Shown here: positions 54,801 through 61,474 of the stretch, piece by piece
Position numbering within the stretch: the first letter of the stretch is position 1
Layout: each line of letters opens with the position of its first letter
From: Zoroaster sp. YZ-2022
Taxonomy: Eukaryota; Echinodermata; Asteroidea; Forcipulatida; Zoroasteridae
NCBI GenBank assembly: GCA_029582265.1
Contig: CM055830.1
Coordinates: 22,242,163-22,306,162, forward strand
Reading direction: 5' to 3'
Length of the DNA stretch: 64,000 bases
Made by a program: the position numbers and the translations under genes
The notes under the pieces: generated by a model
Database searches by the model: none
What the model saw: the letters and a program-made list of their open reading frames with translations, nothing else
Told to the model about the DNA's origin: nothing

Positions 54801-56975
54801 GGTCAATTGTCTTAGCTAAATCTTTCACAGGTCAGTTGTCGTAGCTAAATCTTTCAGAGGTCAGTTGTCTTAGCTAAGTCTTTCAGAGGTCAGTTGTCTT
54901 AGCTAAATCTTTCACAGGTCAGTTGTCTTAGCTAAATCTTTCACAGGTCAGTTGTCTTAGCTAAATCTTTCAGAGGTCAGTTGTCGTAGCTAAATCTTTC
55001 AGAGGTCAGTTGTCTTAGCTAAGTCTTTCACAGGTCAGTTGTCTTAGCTAAATCTTTCAGAGGTCAGTTGTCGTAGCTAAATCTTTCACAGGTCAGATGT
55101 CTTAGCTAAATCTTTCACAGGTCAGTTGTCTTAGCTAAATCTTTCAGAGGTCAGTTGTCTTAGCTAAATCTTTCACAGGTCAGTTGTCTTAGCTAAATCT
55201 TTCACAGGTCAGTTGTCTTAGCTAAATCTTTCACAGGTCAGTTGTCTTAGCTAAATCTTTCACAGGTCAGTTGTCGTAGCTAAATCTTTCACAGGTCAGT
55301 TGTCTTAGCTAAATCTTTCACAGGTCAGTTGTCTTAGCTAAATCTTTCACAGGTCAGTTGTCGTAGCTAAATCTTTCAGAGGTCAGTTGTCGTAGCTAAA
55401 TCTTTCAGAGGTCAGTTGTCTTAGCTAAATCTTTCAGAGGTCAGTTGTCTTAGCTAAATCTTTCCGAGGTCAGTTGTCTTAGCTAAATCTTTCACAGGTC
55501 AGTTGTCTTAGCTAAATCTTTCACAGGTCAGTTGTCGTAGCTAAATCTTTCACAGGTCAGTTGTCGTAGCTAAATCTTTCAGAGGTCAGTTGTCTTAGCT
55601 AAATCTTTCAGAGGTCAGTTGTGTTAGCTAAATCTTTCACAGGTCAGTTGTCTTAGCTAAATCTTTCAGAGGTCAGTTGTCGTAGCTAAATCTTTCAGAG
55701 GTCAGTTGTCTTAGCTAAGTCTTTCAGAGGTCAGTTGTCTTAGCTAAATCTTTCACAGGTCAGTTGTCGTAGCTAAATCTTTCACAGGTCAGTTGTCGTA
55801 GCTAAATCTTTCAGAGGTCAGTTGTCTTAGCTAAATCTTTCAGAGGTCAGTTGTCTTAGCTAAATCTTTCACAGGTCAGTTGTCGTAGCTAAATCTTTCA
55901 GAGGTCAGTTGTCTTAGCTAAGTCTTTCAGAGGTCAGTTGTCTTAGCTAAATCTTTCAGAGGTCAGTTGTCTTAGCTAAATCTTTCACAGGTCAGTTGTC
56001 TTAGCTAAATCTTTCACAGGTCAGTTGTCTTAGCTAAATCTTTCACAGGTCAGTTGTCGTAGCTAAATCTTTCAGAGGTCAGTTGTCTTAGCTAAATCTT
56101 TCAGAGGTCAGTTGTCTTAGCTAAATCTTTCAGAGGTCAGTTGTCTTAGCTAAATCTTTCAGAGGTCAGTTGTCTTAGCTAAATCTTTCAGAGGTCAGTT
56201 GTCTTAGCTAAATCTTTCACAGGTCAGTTGTCTTAGCTAAATCTTTCACAGGTCAGTTGTCTTAGCTAAATCTTTCAGAGGTCAGTTGTCTTAGCTAAAT
56301 CTTTCAGAGGTCAGTTGTCTTAGCTAAATCTTTCACAGGTCAATTGTCTTAGCTAAATCTTTCACAGGTCAGTTGTCTTAGCTAAATCTTTCACAGGTCA
56401 GTTGTCTTAGCTAAATCTTTCACAGGTCAGTTGTCTTAGCTAAATCTTTCACAGGTCAATTGTCTTAGCTAAATCTTTCACAGGTCAGTTGTCGTAGCTA
56501 AATCTTTCAGAGGTCAGTTGTCTTAGCTAAGTCTTTCAGAGGTCAGTTGTCTTAGCTAAATCTTTCACAGGTCAGTTGTCTTAGCTAAATCTTTCACAGG
56601 TCAGTTGTCTTAGCTAAATCTTTCAGAGGTCAGTTGTCGTAGCTAAATCTTTCAGAGGTCAGTTGTCTTAGCTAAGTCTTTCACAGGTCAGTTGTCTTAG
56701 CTAAATCTTTCAGAGGTCAGTTGTCGTAGCTAAATCTTTCACAGGTCAGATGTCTTAGCTAAATCTTTCACAGGTCAGTTGTCTTAGCTAAATCTTTCAG
56801 AGGTCAGTTGTCTTAGCTAAATCTTTCAGAGTCATATGAAGTGTGACAGACAGCAGAATTGAAGTTTACCAATGATATACTTTCCTAAGGAATTTACCTT
56901 TAACTTCATGATTGTTTTTATTTCTCTCTAGGTCAAGATTTGCAGCTGAGTGAATCAGACTCTGACAGCAACTAA
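24701..56975 (+). CDS. EAF: EAF, ELL-associated factor (gene span, 7 coding exons)
   Basis: The EAF1/EAF2 family binds ELL and stimulates its activity on RNA polymerase II elongation in super elongation complexes in the nucleus. Coding exons are 24701-24815, 26857-26951, 28559-28695, 41953-42119, 50457-50669, 51536-51634 and 56932-56975. Their lengths total 870 bp with every phase matching, giving 289 aa (vertebrate EAF1 is about 268). The N-terminal domain reads LKLGRSFDRDRHQAFHTIRY, then DFKPAS, FKGSKKPLQKECVLIYDHRT and GEFTLERL. The middle is Ser/Pro-rich. Exon 5 has an acidic Ser/Asp stretch (SDSDSSSSYITDSDSDD), the transactivation-type region. The end LQLSESDSDSN matches the EAF C-terminus. 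There is a single invertebrate-type gene, so EAF1 versus EAF2 cannot be assigned. The introns of 1.0 to 13.3 kb are largely mobile or tandem DNA. Confidence 0.95.
25033..25357. mobile_element. TTAA-type piggyBac-like MITE in EAF intron 1
   Basis: Ends are CCCTCCTATAGGTTTAACAC and the complement of CCCTCCTATGCCCAGGC. The right TTAA is at 25358-25361; the left target is degenerate. Same interior modules as at 13921 and 15074. Confidence 0.75.
25358..26015. other. EAF intron 1, no gene
   Basis: Non-coding. ATTAACCCTTCCTAGGCCC near 25572 may be one end of a broken TTAA element. CTCCAAAATCCTTCA-type sequence recurs near 25617, 25775 and 25826. Confidence 0.35.
26016..26290. repeat. GC-rich palindromic element with GGCCAGGCC tract
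   Basis: CAAAGTCATGGTACAGCC followed by TTTGAGAAGCCCGGCCAGG at the left faces its reverse complement at the right, with arms of about 40 bp. Inside the left arm GGCCA and GGCCCA units are repeated (26046-26110). The high GC contrasts with the surroundings. Open frames here are repeats. Confidence 0.65.
26291..26856. other. EAF intron 1, no gene
   Basis: Non-coding with a purine-rich GGGAGGGGAGAGGGG run near 26620-26645. Confidence 0.35.
26857..26951 (+). CDS. EAF: EAF coding exon 2
   Basis: Acceptor TTTGCCAG, donor GTAAGATA. Completes Tyr of YDFKPAS and encodes VDHSKEAILEVGEGHEVNIT and LPNVE. Confidence 0.93.
27415..27707. mobile_element. Possible third type of TTAA element
   Basis: The right end is AGGAGGGTTAA (TTAA 27708-27711); the left end ACCAACCCTCTTATA is degenerate. 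The interior has repeated TTTTGACTG and CAGTCAA motifs unlike the other TTAA elements. Confidence 0.4.
27767..28313 (+). mobile_element. Dimeric tRNA-Leu-derived SINE, complete
   Basis: Two tRNA-like heads (27767-27852 and about 27952-28037), each with GTGGCCGAGCGGTC, ACTCAAGTTCTGGT (CAA anticodon loop) and GGGTTCGAGCCCC. They are separated by a CCTTGAGCAAGG linker and followed by the body and an ATTATTATT tail. The class II arm and CAA loop match tRNA-Leu. The heads are pseudo-tRNAs in a SINE, not free genes. Confidence 0.88.
28559..28695 (+). CDS. EAF: EAF coding exon 3
   Basis: Acceptor CCTTTCAG. The donor AAAG/GTCAGT is an unusual GTCAGT form that recurs in the intron 6 minisatellite. 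Encodes FKGSKKPLQKECVLIYDHRT and the LERL segment. Confidence 0.93.
28824..29602. mobile_element. TIR element in EAF intron 3
   Basis: AATAGACTGTGTAAGT at 28824 faces ACTTACACAGTCTATT ending 29602. A second inner pair, GACTTCCGGGCACCTC / GAGGTGCCCGGAAGTC, lies about 40-50 bp inside. No coding region. Confidence 0.6.
29772..29935 (-). repeat. LINE/SINE 3'-tail fragment
   Basis: An ATAATA run, then TTTGTAGCGCGCACATATCC and GGGCGCTCAAGGCGCGG: a diverged copy of the SINE 3' tail (GCGCACGTATCCACC, GCTCAAGGCGC). It is probably a LINE tail shared with the SINE. Confidence 0.5.
29941..30953 (-). pseudogene. CR1/L2-type LINE A, 3' part of reverse transcriptase ORF
   Basis: A minus-strand frame of about 300 codons, intact from the CACTA junction to its stop at 30020. 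It includes the catalytic VYADDTQLY near 30890-30865, NDEKTEFVLFGSR, the RNLGVIFDSTMTLK thumb, SRLDNGNALLYGLP and the C-terminal RLWNHLPTKLKS. The 3' tail is ATAATA repeats plus TTATATTGCGC at 29941-29985. The 5' part continues at 38750-39734 after removal of the CACTA insertion. Confidence 0.88.
31573..31742. repeat. Hairpin inside the CACTA element
   Basis: GTCGGGGCAAAATTGTTTAT and TTCGAACATTCGTTGCCGTC face their reverse complements ending at 31742, with arms of about 40 bp. It may be a nested MITE. Confidence 0.6.
32441..32690. repeat. Penelope-type terminal repeats, inverted pair with hammerhead-like hairpin
   Basis: GTAAGACTTGTGGTGACACC at the left faces its relative near 32640-32665. 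The centre 32522-32584 is a near-perfect palindrome. On the minus strand it reads CTGAGGA, one base, a 6-bp stem GATCAG/CTGATC and GAAAC, as in the copy at 10664. Confidence 0.55.
33091..33864. mobile_element. TIR element nested in the CACTA element
   Basis: TGTTGAGTTGCCCTCC at 33091 faces its exact complement ending at 33864. Inner CGGTCGGTCGGG/ACCGACCGA parts also pair. Encloses the minisatellite at 33380-33680. Confidence 0.55.
33380..33680. repeat. About 70-bp minisatellite, four copies
   Basis: Each unit contains GGCCATTCGATTTGAAAAC, GTAGATTGAGTC and CAATCGTTG. A fifth copy lies inverted at 33893-33962, with CTTGGGTACCGGTAAA at 33678 also inverted at 33880. Apparent frames across it are repeats. 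Confidence 0.7.
34236..34490. repeat. Inverted-repeat unit before the satellite
   Basis: ACACCGCAGCGACGGGT near 34253 faces ACCCGTCGCTGCGGTGT near 34462. No gene. Confidence 0.55.
34513..37086. repeat. 188-bp tandem satellite, about 14 copies
   Basis: Units of about 180-194 bp begin near 34513, 34708, 34895, 35078, 35258, 35446, 35634, 35822, 36010, 36196, 36379, 36563, 36746 and 36939. Each has CCTATTTTCAGTATTTTTGC, AAAGTCATGATATCGC and ACATGCACAAAATAAATTG. The GCGACAGG/GCAACAGG variant alternates over copies at 35152-36087, a two-unit higher-order period of about 376 bp. The repeated 81-codon frames are generated by the array. A partial diverged unit lies at 37399-37470. Confidence 0.92.
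37087..38500. other. CACTA interior right of the satellite, no gene
   Basis: Mixed non-coding sequence with GTACATGTACAATGTAC near 37235 and the partial satellite unit at 37399. No transposase motif is recognised. Confidence 0.4.
38750..39734 (-). pseudogene. CR1/L2-type LINE A, 5' part of reverse transcriptase ORF
   Basis: The minus strand carries the region before the RT (LVEESSGDQKKLFKIVEKLL near 39630-39580), a frameshift near 39410-39400, then NYRPVANLKYLGKTIERVVS, LLDLSAAFDTVDHKILL and YSVPQGSMLGP up to the CACTA insertion. The endonuclease is absent; the copy stops where the 64-bp minisatellite starts. Confidence 0.85.
39735..40445. repeat. 64-bp minisatellite, 11 copies
   Basis: Eleven units begin TGGTAACCACCCACAGTCGC and end with GGTTCATGAATCAGTTTGAT. 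Units are near identical, differing mainly in GTGCACAC versus GTGTACAC and an extra C in units 1 and 6. It directly abuts LINE A. Confidence 0.92.
40446..40859. other. EAF intron 3, no gene
   Basis: Non-coding. A plus-strand open segment at 40472-40717 has no recognisable family or splice context. Confidence 0.35.
40860..41171. mobile_element. TTAA-flanked MITE with a different interior
   Basis: TTAA at 40856-40859 and 41172-41175. Ends are CCCTCCTATATACAG and the complement of CCCTCCTATGGTTTGACC. The interior is full of GAAAGGTTTTGAAAGG-type repeats and their complements, unlike the 13921-type copies. Confidence 0.7.
41176..41952. other. End of EAF intron 3, no gene
   Basis: Non-coding, with an AT microsatellite near 41345-41360. 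Confidence 0.4.
41953..42119 (+). CDS. EAF: EAF coding exon 4
   Basis: Acceptor TTTCATACAG, donor GTATTCCA, phases 2 to 1. Encodes a Ser-rich linker (LSSRPLSSLDPSNLRNSPNL and SASTSSKSKKSYMSS). It is recognised by frame continuity rather than conservation. Confidence 0.85.
42323..42583 (+). mobile_element. tRNA-Leu SINE, head-truncated
   Basis: Begins at GTGTCCTTGAGCAAGACACT and carries the body and an ATTATTATT tail. The tRNA head is missing. Confidence 0.75.
43836..44148. mobile_element. TTAA-flanked piggyBac-like MITE inside the LINE
   Basis: TTAA at 43832-43835 and 44149-44152. The right end is the complement of CCCTCCTATGCCCAGGC; the left end is worn (CCCACACTCAAAATG). It splits the LINE ORF2 C-terminal frame. 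Confidence 0.75.
44984..45521. mobile_element. TIR element inside LINE ORF2
   Basis: GGGCCCATATTCATAAAAGC at the left and its complement at the right are 27-bp ends. The interior has many CCTAGTTGGCAACTA variants. There is no coding region; class and duplication are unclear. Confidence 0.7.
47505..47853 (+). mobile_element. tRNA-Leu SINE inside LINE ORF2
   Basis: A mutated head (GTTGTGGCCGTGTTTAGC) with B box GGGTTCGAATCACG, the common body and ATTATTATT tail. It interrupts the endonuclease domain, so it is younger than the LINE. Confidence 0.75.
48368..48611. mobile_element. TTAA-flanked MITE in LINE ORF1
   Basis: TTAA at 48364-48367 and 48612-48615 flanks inverted ends CCAGTTCGCGTCGG. 244 bp, GC-richer interior, with no relation to the CCCTCCTAT family. 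Confidence 0.65.
48656..48851. repeat. Tandem repeat in LINE ORF1, four copies
   Basis: Units of about 54-60 bp contain CTGGACTGAGCAGACTTG and TTTGTTTGGTTTATTATTC. This is a local expansion of the ORF1 C-terminal coding sequence. Confidence 0.8.
50457..50669 (+). CDS. EAF: EAF coding exon 5 (acidic Ser/Asp region)
   Basis: Acceptor TGACCACAG, donor GTACGCTC. Encodes a Pro-rich run followed by SDSDSSSSYITDSDSDDND and SRSSSSDEED, typical of the EAF transactivation region. Confidence 0.9.
50940..50992. repeat. ACATGT-type simple repeat
   Basis: Runs of ACATACATGTACATGTAC. A similar patch is at 61680-61712. Confidence 0.7.
51536..51634 (+). CDS. EAF: EAF coding exon 6
   Basis: Acceptor GTTTGACAG, donor GTATGTAT. 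Encodes NRLNPPPRSDSPPRAKHLNS and QENAQYLRSQLS. Confidence 0.88.
51790..51900 (-). repeat. LINE 3' tail with ATTCA microsatellite
   Basis: Four AATTC units at 51799-51820 followed by AATAATGGTTTATTAAATA look like the 3' end of a minus-oriented non-LTR element. No ORF. Confidence 0.4.
52500..52830 (+). pseudogene. 3' end of a plus-oriented LINE
   Basis: The short frame at 52540-52637 reads HGVNYWNSLSESIKTSPSQA, then IFVKKQLLDAYS and a stop. This is the standard C-terminus of CR1-like reverse transcriptase proteins (W-N-S-LP, K-x-L-xx-YL). A 3' UTR follows. Confidence 0.6.
52945..52992. repeat. Three copies of a 16-bp repeat
   Basis: CAGTGGATCAAAGGCA occurs three times in tandem. Confidence 0.7.
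53150..53391. mobile_element. Hairpin MITE in EAF intron 6
   Basis: CGTGTCAGTGCAAAAACGTC at the left faces its complement at the right. Internal copies (TTGTGCAAAAACGTCGTAA) add further pairing. 242 bp, non-coding. Confidence 0.65.
53549..56829. repeat. 29-bp minisatellite, about 113 copies
   Basis: The unit contains AGGTCAGTTGTCTTAGCTAA then ATCTTTCAC or ATCTTTCAG. Variants at fixed sites are C/G before AGG, TCTTAG/TCGTAG, and AAATC/AAGTC. Rare variants recur at a 1653-bp spacing (57 units): GGTCAGATG at 55091 and 56744, GGTCAATTG at 54801 and 56454. It spans 3.3 kb and ends about 100 bp before EAF exon 7. Confidence 0.97.
56932..56975 (+). CDS. EAF: EAF coding exon 7 (last)
   Basis: Acceptor TTTCTCTCTAG. 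Encodes QDLQLSESDSDSN and a TAA at 56973-56975. It begins about 100 bp after the end of the 29-bp minisatellite. Confidence 0.92.
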
Positions 56976-57156
56976 CAACATGACTGGATGATCTACACTG
57001 TAATCCAGCAACAGACACAAAGGGTCTGCTATTACACATGCCATCAGCTCCAATGACTCACTTGAAGGGGTATTTATACTGCATTATATAAAGTCTGTTC
57101 ATACTTCACTGGAATGTGCACGCGAAGCGAAATTTGTGATGTCAACAATAGTGTAA

Positions 57157-57850
57157 AGCCGTGTTCGCACTGGACTTTTTTTGGTAAAACTTACCGAGAC
57201 GATGGGTACTTTTCCCATTTTAAGTCCAGTGCGGACAGCCTAGGACATTTTCCTCTCAGTTACTTTTCCTGAGTCCAGCGGTTACTTTTACTGGCCAACT
57301 GCTGCCCAGGAAAACTTCCCAGGTAACTTTTCCCGAGACGATAAGTCCAGTGCGGACAGTGCGAGTCGGTAAAAGCGGCTCAGGAAAACGAACATCCTGC
57401 CCGAGAGCAACGTCGCGCGTGCTACACAGGGACACCACGCATGCGCTTTGCATTGTTTCACCGCGTACGCGGTGTAGCAAGTTTTCTGTGCGTTGTTGTT
57501 GTTCCTCTTTTTGGTGCAATCATGGCAAATATTATCATTGATACAGTCGGAAGTTTGATTGGTGCTACCAGTACATCATTTCCAGATGATAATGAAGGAC
57601 GTCAACGTCGTGTCTTACGACGAAAGAAAGCACGACAATGGATGTGTCGGCTAAAAATAGCTGTGGAAAGGTCACGCAAAGCGCCCTCATGAGTCATTAT
57701 ACTGACAGCTCGGTTACTTCTCCCACGGTCTCGGTAAAATTTTCCCATGTCGAAAGTCGAAGTGCGGACAGAGGTTAAATTTAACAATTTTTCATTTTAC
57801 CATCGTCTCGGTAAAACTTTCCCAAAAAAAAGTCCAGTGCGAACACGCCT
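57157..57850. mobile_element. PIF/Harbinger-type MITE
   Basis: TAA at 57154-57156 and 57851-57853 flanks inverted ends AGCCGTGTTCGCACTGGAC and AGGCGTGTTCGCACTGGAC, with pairing continuing through a T-run and GGTAAAAC...ACCGAGACGATGG. A 3-bp TWA duplication is typical of PIF/Harbinger. AGTCCAGTGCGGACAG also repeats inside. Confidence 0.75.
57522..57692 (+). CDS. Small ORF inside the PIF/Harbinger-type MITE
   Basis: Opens MANIIIDTVGSLIGATSTSF and ends in a basic stretch (RRVLRRKKARQWMCRL). 56 aa. The basic part resembles the N-terminal start of a transposase or Myb-like partner, but I cannot assign it. It is probably a leftover of a longer ORF. Confidence 0.25.
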   Translation: MANIIIDTVGSLIGATSTSFPDDNEGRQRRVLRRKKARQWMCRLKIAVERSRKAPS

Positions 57851-58566
57851 TAAGAAGCCAATTTCATTGTAAACTTCATAGTAACATGTATATGCCATAA
57901 GGGTTTGCTTTTAGGATACTGCATATAAGTTACCAGCTCCCACAAAATGAGAGTACAGCATTGTTTTCAAAACTGAGATTTTTCTAGATCTAAATTGTGT
58001 AGAAAAAGAGCTTTCCAATGGTATGAAACACTTCGGGTTCACGTATCATGACAATCTGTGAAAGTTTGTTTTTTAAGTCGTACTTTCTGGTGTTTTCATT
58101 TGTTAAATTTTGACTAAGTCCATACCAGGAAATAACATTATGTGACATATTGAATTTTATTTATGAACATAAACGAGATCATAGCACTGTGCAAAGCAAA
58201 ACCGTGCACCGTGACTAAAAACTTGTTTGCAGTTTGTCCATGTCATGCAATGTCGAAAAGGTTTTGTAATAATTTGGTAAAATGAAACTTGCCCATGAGT
58301 ATGACAAACTTGTAAGAAGAAATTATCGGCCATCTTGAATGAAAAGTGATGTGATTCATATGTATTTCAGTTTAAATTTGGTCAGAACTATCATATGATT
58401 GCAGCATAATTCAACTTGACTGGAGAATAGAGTATATTAGAAGCTAATTTGTTTTTTTATCTGGGTGATTTTCTTCTTCCAAGTATAATTTCACAAATCA
58501 TGATCTTGTTGGTCATGTATTTATTTTATATGTATATATTTAACAAAAAAAGTCAGTCATTAATTC

Positions 58567-58572
58567 AATAAA
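58567..58572 (+). terminator. EAF: Candidate EAF polyadenylation signal
   Basis: AATAAA about 1.6 kb after the EAF stop, followed by T/G-rich sequence (TGATATCTGTGTTTTATT). Confidence 0.45.
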
Positions 58573-58595
58573 CATATATACAGTATGATATCTGT

Positions 58596-60051
58596 GTTTT
58601 ATTCATCAATAATTTTAGCAAGTTGTTTAATACCCAAATGATTTTGGTTAACTGTTCCAAGGACCAGGATTGTTGGATAATAAGAAAATGCTAATCATCT
58701 AGATCAGAGCCATCACTTTTTCCAAAATGAGATCATTCCATGGTGTACCCGAGAGAACACAAGAACATCTATCTCCACCATGCAAAGCCTCAAATCCTAA
58801 ATCTAGAAATAACAATAATAAATTGCTTGTTGTAAAACACATTTGAGGACTTTGTGGTTGTCTGTGTACAGTTAGAGAGTACCCTGGGTGACAATAACCC
58901 CTTCAGCCGTGGTAACAGTTGTCATGGTTAGGAGTAAACCTATTGGTCAATCAATGATTGACAGGCTGGATTGGGCTATAACTCTGATCATTTGAAAACA
59001 ATCTTGGCTTCTAGTTTTGTAACTAGAAGAATTATATAAAGTACAAAGAATATGAAAGTGTTTTTACAGGTTCCTATGAACTCCTGGTTGGAGAGAAGCA
59101 ATTGTGGTTTATTCGCCTTGTGCATATCATAGCCCTCTAGTGGTGAAATGTACTTCAGCTGTGAGTGCCAGGCTTTACGTGGTTCCATTTACAGCCTCTT
59201 TACTGCGCAAACATTATCACAACAGTACGGTCGCGACAGCGCTTGAATTATTAAATAAAGTCATTTTATATGCAAACTGGAAATTCTCATTGCTAAATTC
59301 CACCTTCTTATCCACTACCTTCCAAATACCATACCTTTTCCTATGTTTGTTTAACCTCTTGCTACACTTATCATTAAGTATGAGGAGTTTTTCTACCTGA
59401 AAAAGGCAGATTTCAGCAGCCATTTTGTTAGGAATTTTCAAAAGTGAAAAACTCTTCCCTGGTAATCGTTAATACTAGAATGCAGCCAATAGCGCACCCG
59501 TCCCAAACATGCACCGGACGGGTGCCTGTGATATGCTAACTAACGTCACAGCCGTAGCTTATGCTTGCCAAAAACTATGGACGGCTGCTAGTGCAAAATA
59601 AAACAGGAAAAACTTCAACACTTGTTTTGAATACTTTAGTAAAAAATAACACTGATGAAATCAACACTTGACCAAGATATATTCCTCTTATTCCTCCGAT
59701 GTAAAAATGTTTAATTTTGGGCAGAATGTCTTGCTAATCATGTTTGAAATTTTTGCTCACTAATGGCCATCCATACAAAATGCCGCTCAATGCTTACAAT
59801 ATAAAAAAAAACCTCCGCGAACCCCTGTATTGAGTGATGGTGCCCTCATATGGCCATGGACGGGGCGAATTGTGACAACCTTTTTTTGTGTGTGGTCACT
59901 GGCAATAAGGACTGAGCTGAAAACTGGTCATTGACCTGTGGTAACGACCGCACAACAAACTTTTATTCCCTTGTGACTCCTAATTAACATTATTGTAACT
60001 TCCTATTCAAGGCACAGAGATTGATTTCATTATGATTTGAAGAACAACTAA
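58596..60051. other. Intergenic, no gene
   Basis: Non-coding. A short hairpin (CACCCGTCC...GGACGGGTG, about 59497-59525) is the only structure noticed. Confidence 0.4.
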
Positions 60052-60976
60052 GAATGTGCACTCGTATTAAGGATAATGAATGGTACATCTACCTATGTAA
60101 CAAGGACACCATAATAATAATAATAATAATGTATAGATTTATATAGCGCACGTATCCACCAACTAAGTGGCGCTCAAGGCGCATTATATTATTATCCCTG
60201 CTCATAAGGCTCATAACGCTCATAAATCATTCCTGAAACCATCTCAGCTCCCTGGGGAGTATACAGCTCAATTGCTGCCATTTCTAGCGCATAGAGAGCA
60301 AACCATCTCTGCCTTCACAGGTACCCATTTAACCCCTGGGTGGAGAGAAGCAATTATGGTTAAGTGTCTTGCTCAAGGACACAGGTGTCACGGCCGGGGC
60401 TCGAACCCACACTCTGCTGCTGGCAACACCAGAACTTGAGTTCAGTGCGCTAGACCACTCGGCCACGACAATCCACTTTTCGTGCATTATACAACACACG
60501 GGACCTACGGCTTTACGTCCCATCCGAAGGACGAAGCAATTATGGTTAAGTACCTTGCTCAAGGATACAAGTGTCACGACCGGGGCTCGAACCCACACCC
60601 TGCTGCTGGCAACACCAGAACTTGAGTTCGGTGTGCTAGACCGCTCGGCCACGACACAGCTTGCCCCAACCTGGTGGAATAACCCAAGAATGTGCACTCA
60701 TAATAAGGATAATGAATGGTACATCTACCTACGTAACAAGGACACCATGTCACAAAGCTTGCCCCAACCTGGTGGAATAACCCAAGAATGTGCACTCATA
60801 ATAAGGATAATGAATGGTACATCTACCTACGTAACAAGGACACCATGTCACAAAGCTTGCCCCAACCTGGTGGAATAACCCAAGAATGTGCACTCATAAT
60901 AAGGATAATGAATGGTACATCTACCTACGTAACAAGGACACCATGTCACAAAGCTTGCCCCAACCTGGATGAATGA
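60052..60976. repeat. 98-bp tandem repeat split by a SINE
   Basis: Units with CTTGCCCCAACCTGGTGGAA, TAAGGATAATGAATGGTACA and GTAACAAGGACACCATG recur at 98-bp spacing (60663, 60761, 60859, 60957), and a partial unit lies left of the SINE at 60052-60111. The frames across it are repeat artefacts. Confidence 0.85.
60112..60657 (-). mobile_element. Dimeric tRNA-Leu-derived SINE, complete
   Basis: Minus-oriented counterpart of the copy at 27767, with the tail AATAATAATAATAATGTATA, body and two tRNA-like heads, both with intact B boxes (GGGTTCGAGCCCC). Confidence 0.88.
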
Positions 60977-61474
60977 CCCGTTGTCTAGGTAAATAATTAT
61001 GTTGTATGGTCTAAAGTCAAAGATATTAAACCAAAGTTTGTTCAGGAGTAGGACTGTATACCTTAGCATTGATGATTGTACAATAAGCATTTTAGTATTT
61101 GGGGATTAGTTAGACGCATGGTTAAATGCTTTTCACATAAGATACATGAATCCTTTTACACTAAGAACAGAAAAATGTCTTCAAAGGTTATTGTGAAGAA
61201 CAACGTGTCTGCAATTGGAGTTTAGATTCCAAAAATGTTGGATTCGAATTTCGGACATTCTTCCTAGCAAGTTATTCCAAATTGTCTGCATTAAGTTTGT
61301 AGAGTAGAGAAAGGTGTGGTCCTACATGTGCATGTACCGTGCAAAGACTTCTGTTCACAAAAGGCAGCTCGTACATTTCCTTATTGTTGCAGACATTTTG
61401 GGTTCAGTCCTGGGTACTTGGTCTAAATCTAAACTTATCCATGTTAACATTTAAATCTTATCCAGCTTAGATAC
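60977..61474. other. Intergenic, no gene
   Basis: AT-rich non-coding DNA; nothing recognised. Confidence 0.4.

Larger units (their letters stand above)
56976..58595 (+). other. EAF: Presumed EAF 3' UTR
   Basis: Non-coding sequence from the EAF stop to a canonical AATAAA at 58567-58572. It contains a PIF/Harbinger-type MITE. Length and end are inferred from the signal only. Confidence 0.45.

Noticed and set aside
53549..56829. Possible CRISPR-like array of short regular repeats
   Set aside because: There are no unique spacers. Units are directly adjacent with a 29-bp period in an animal intron, so it is a minisatellite.
60369..60976. Long open frame of about 170 codons downstream of EAF
   Set aside because: It is made of SINE head sequence fused to the 98-bp tandem repeat.
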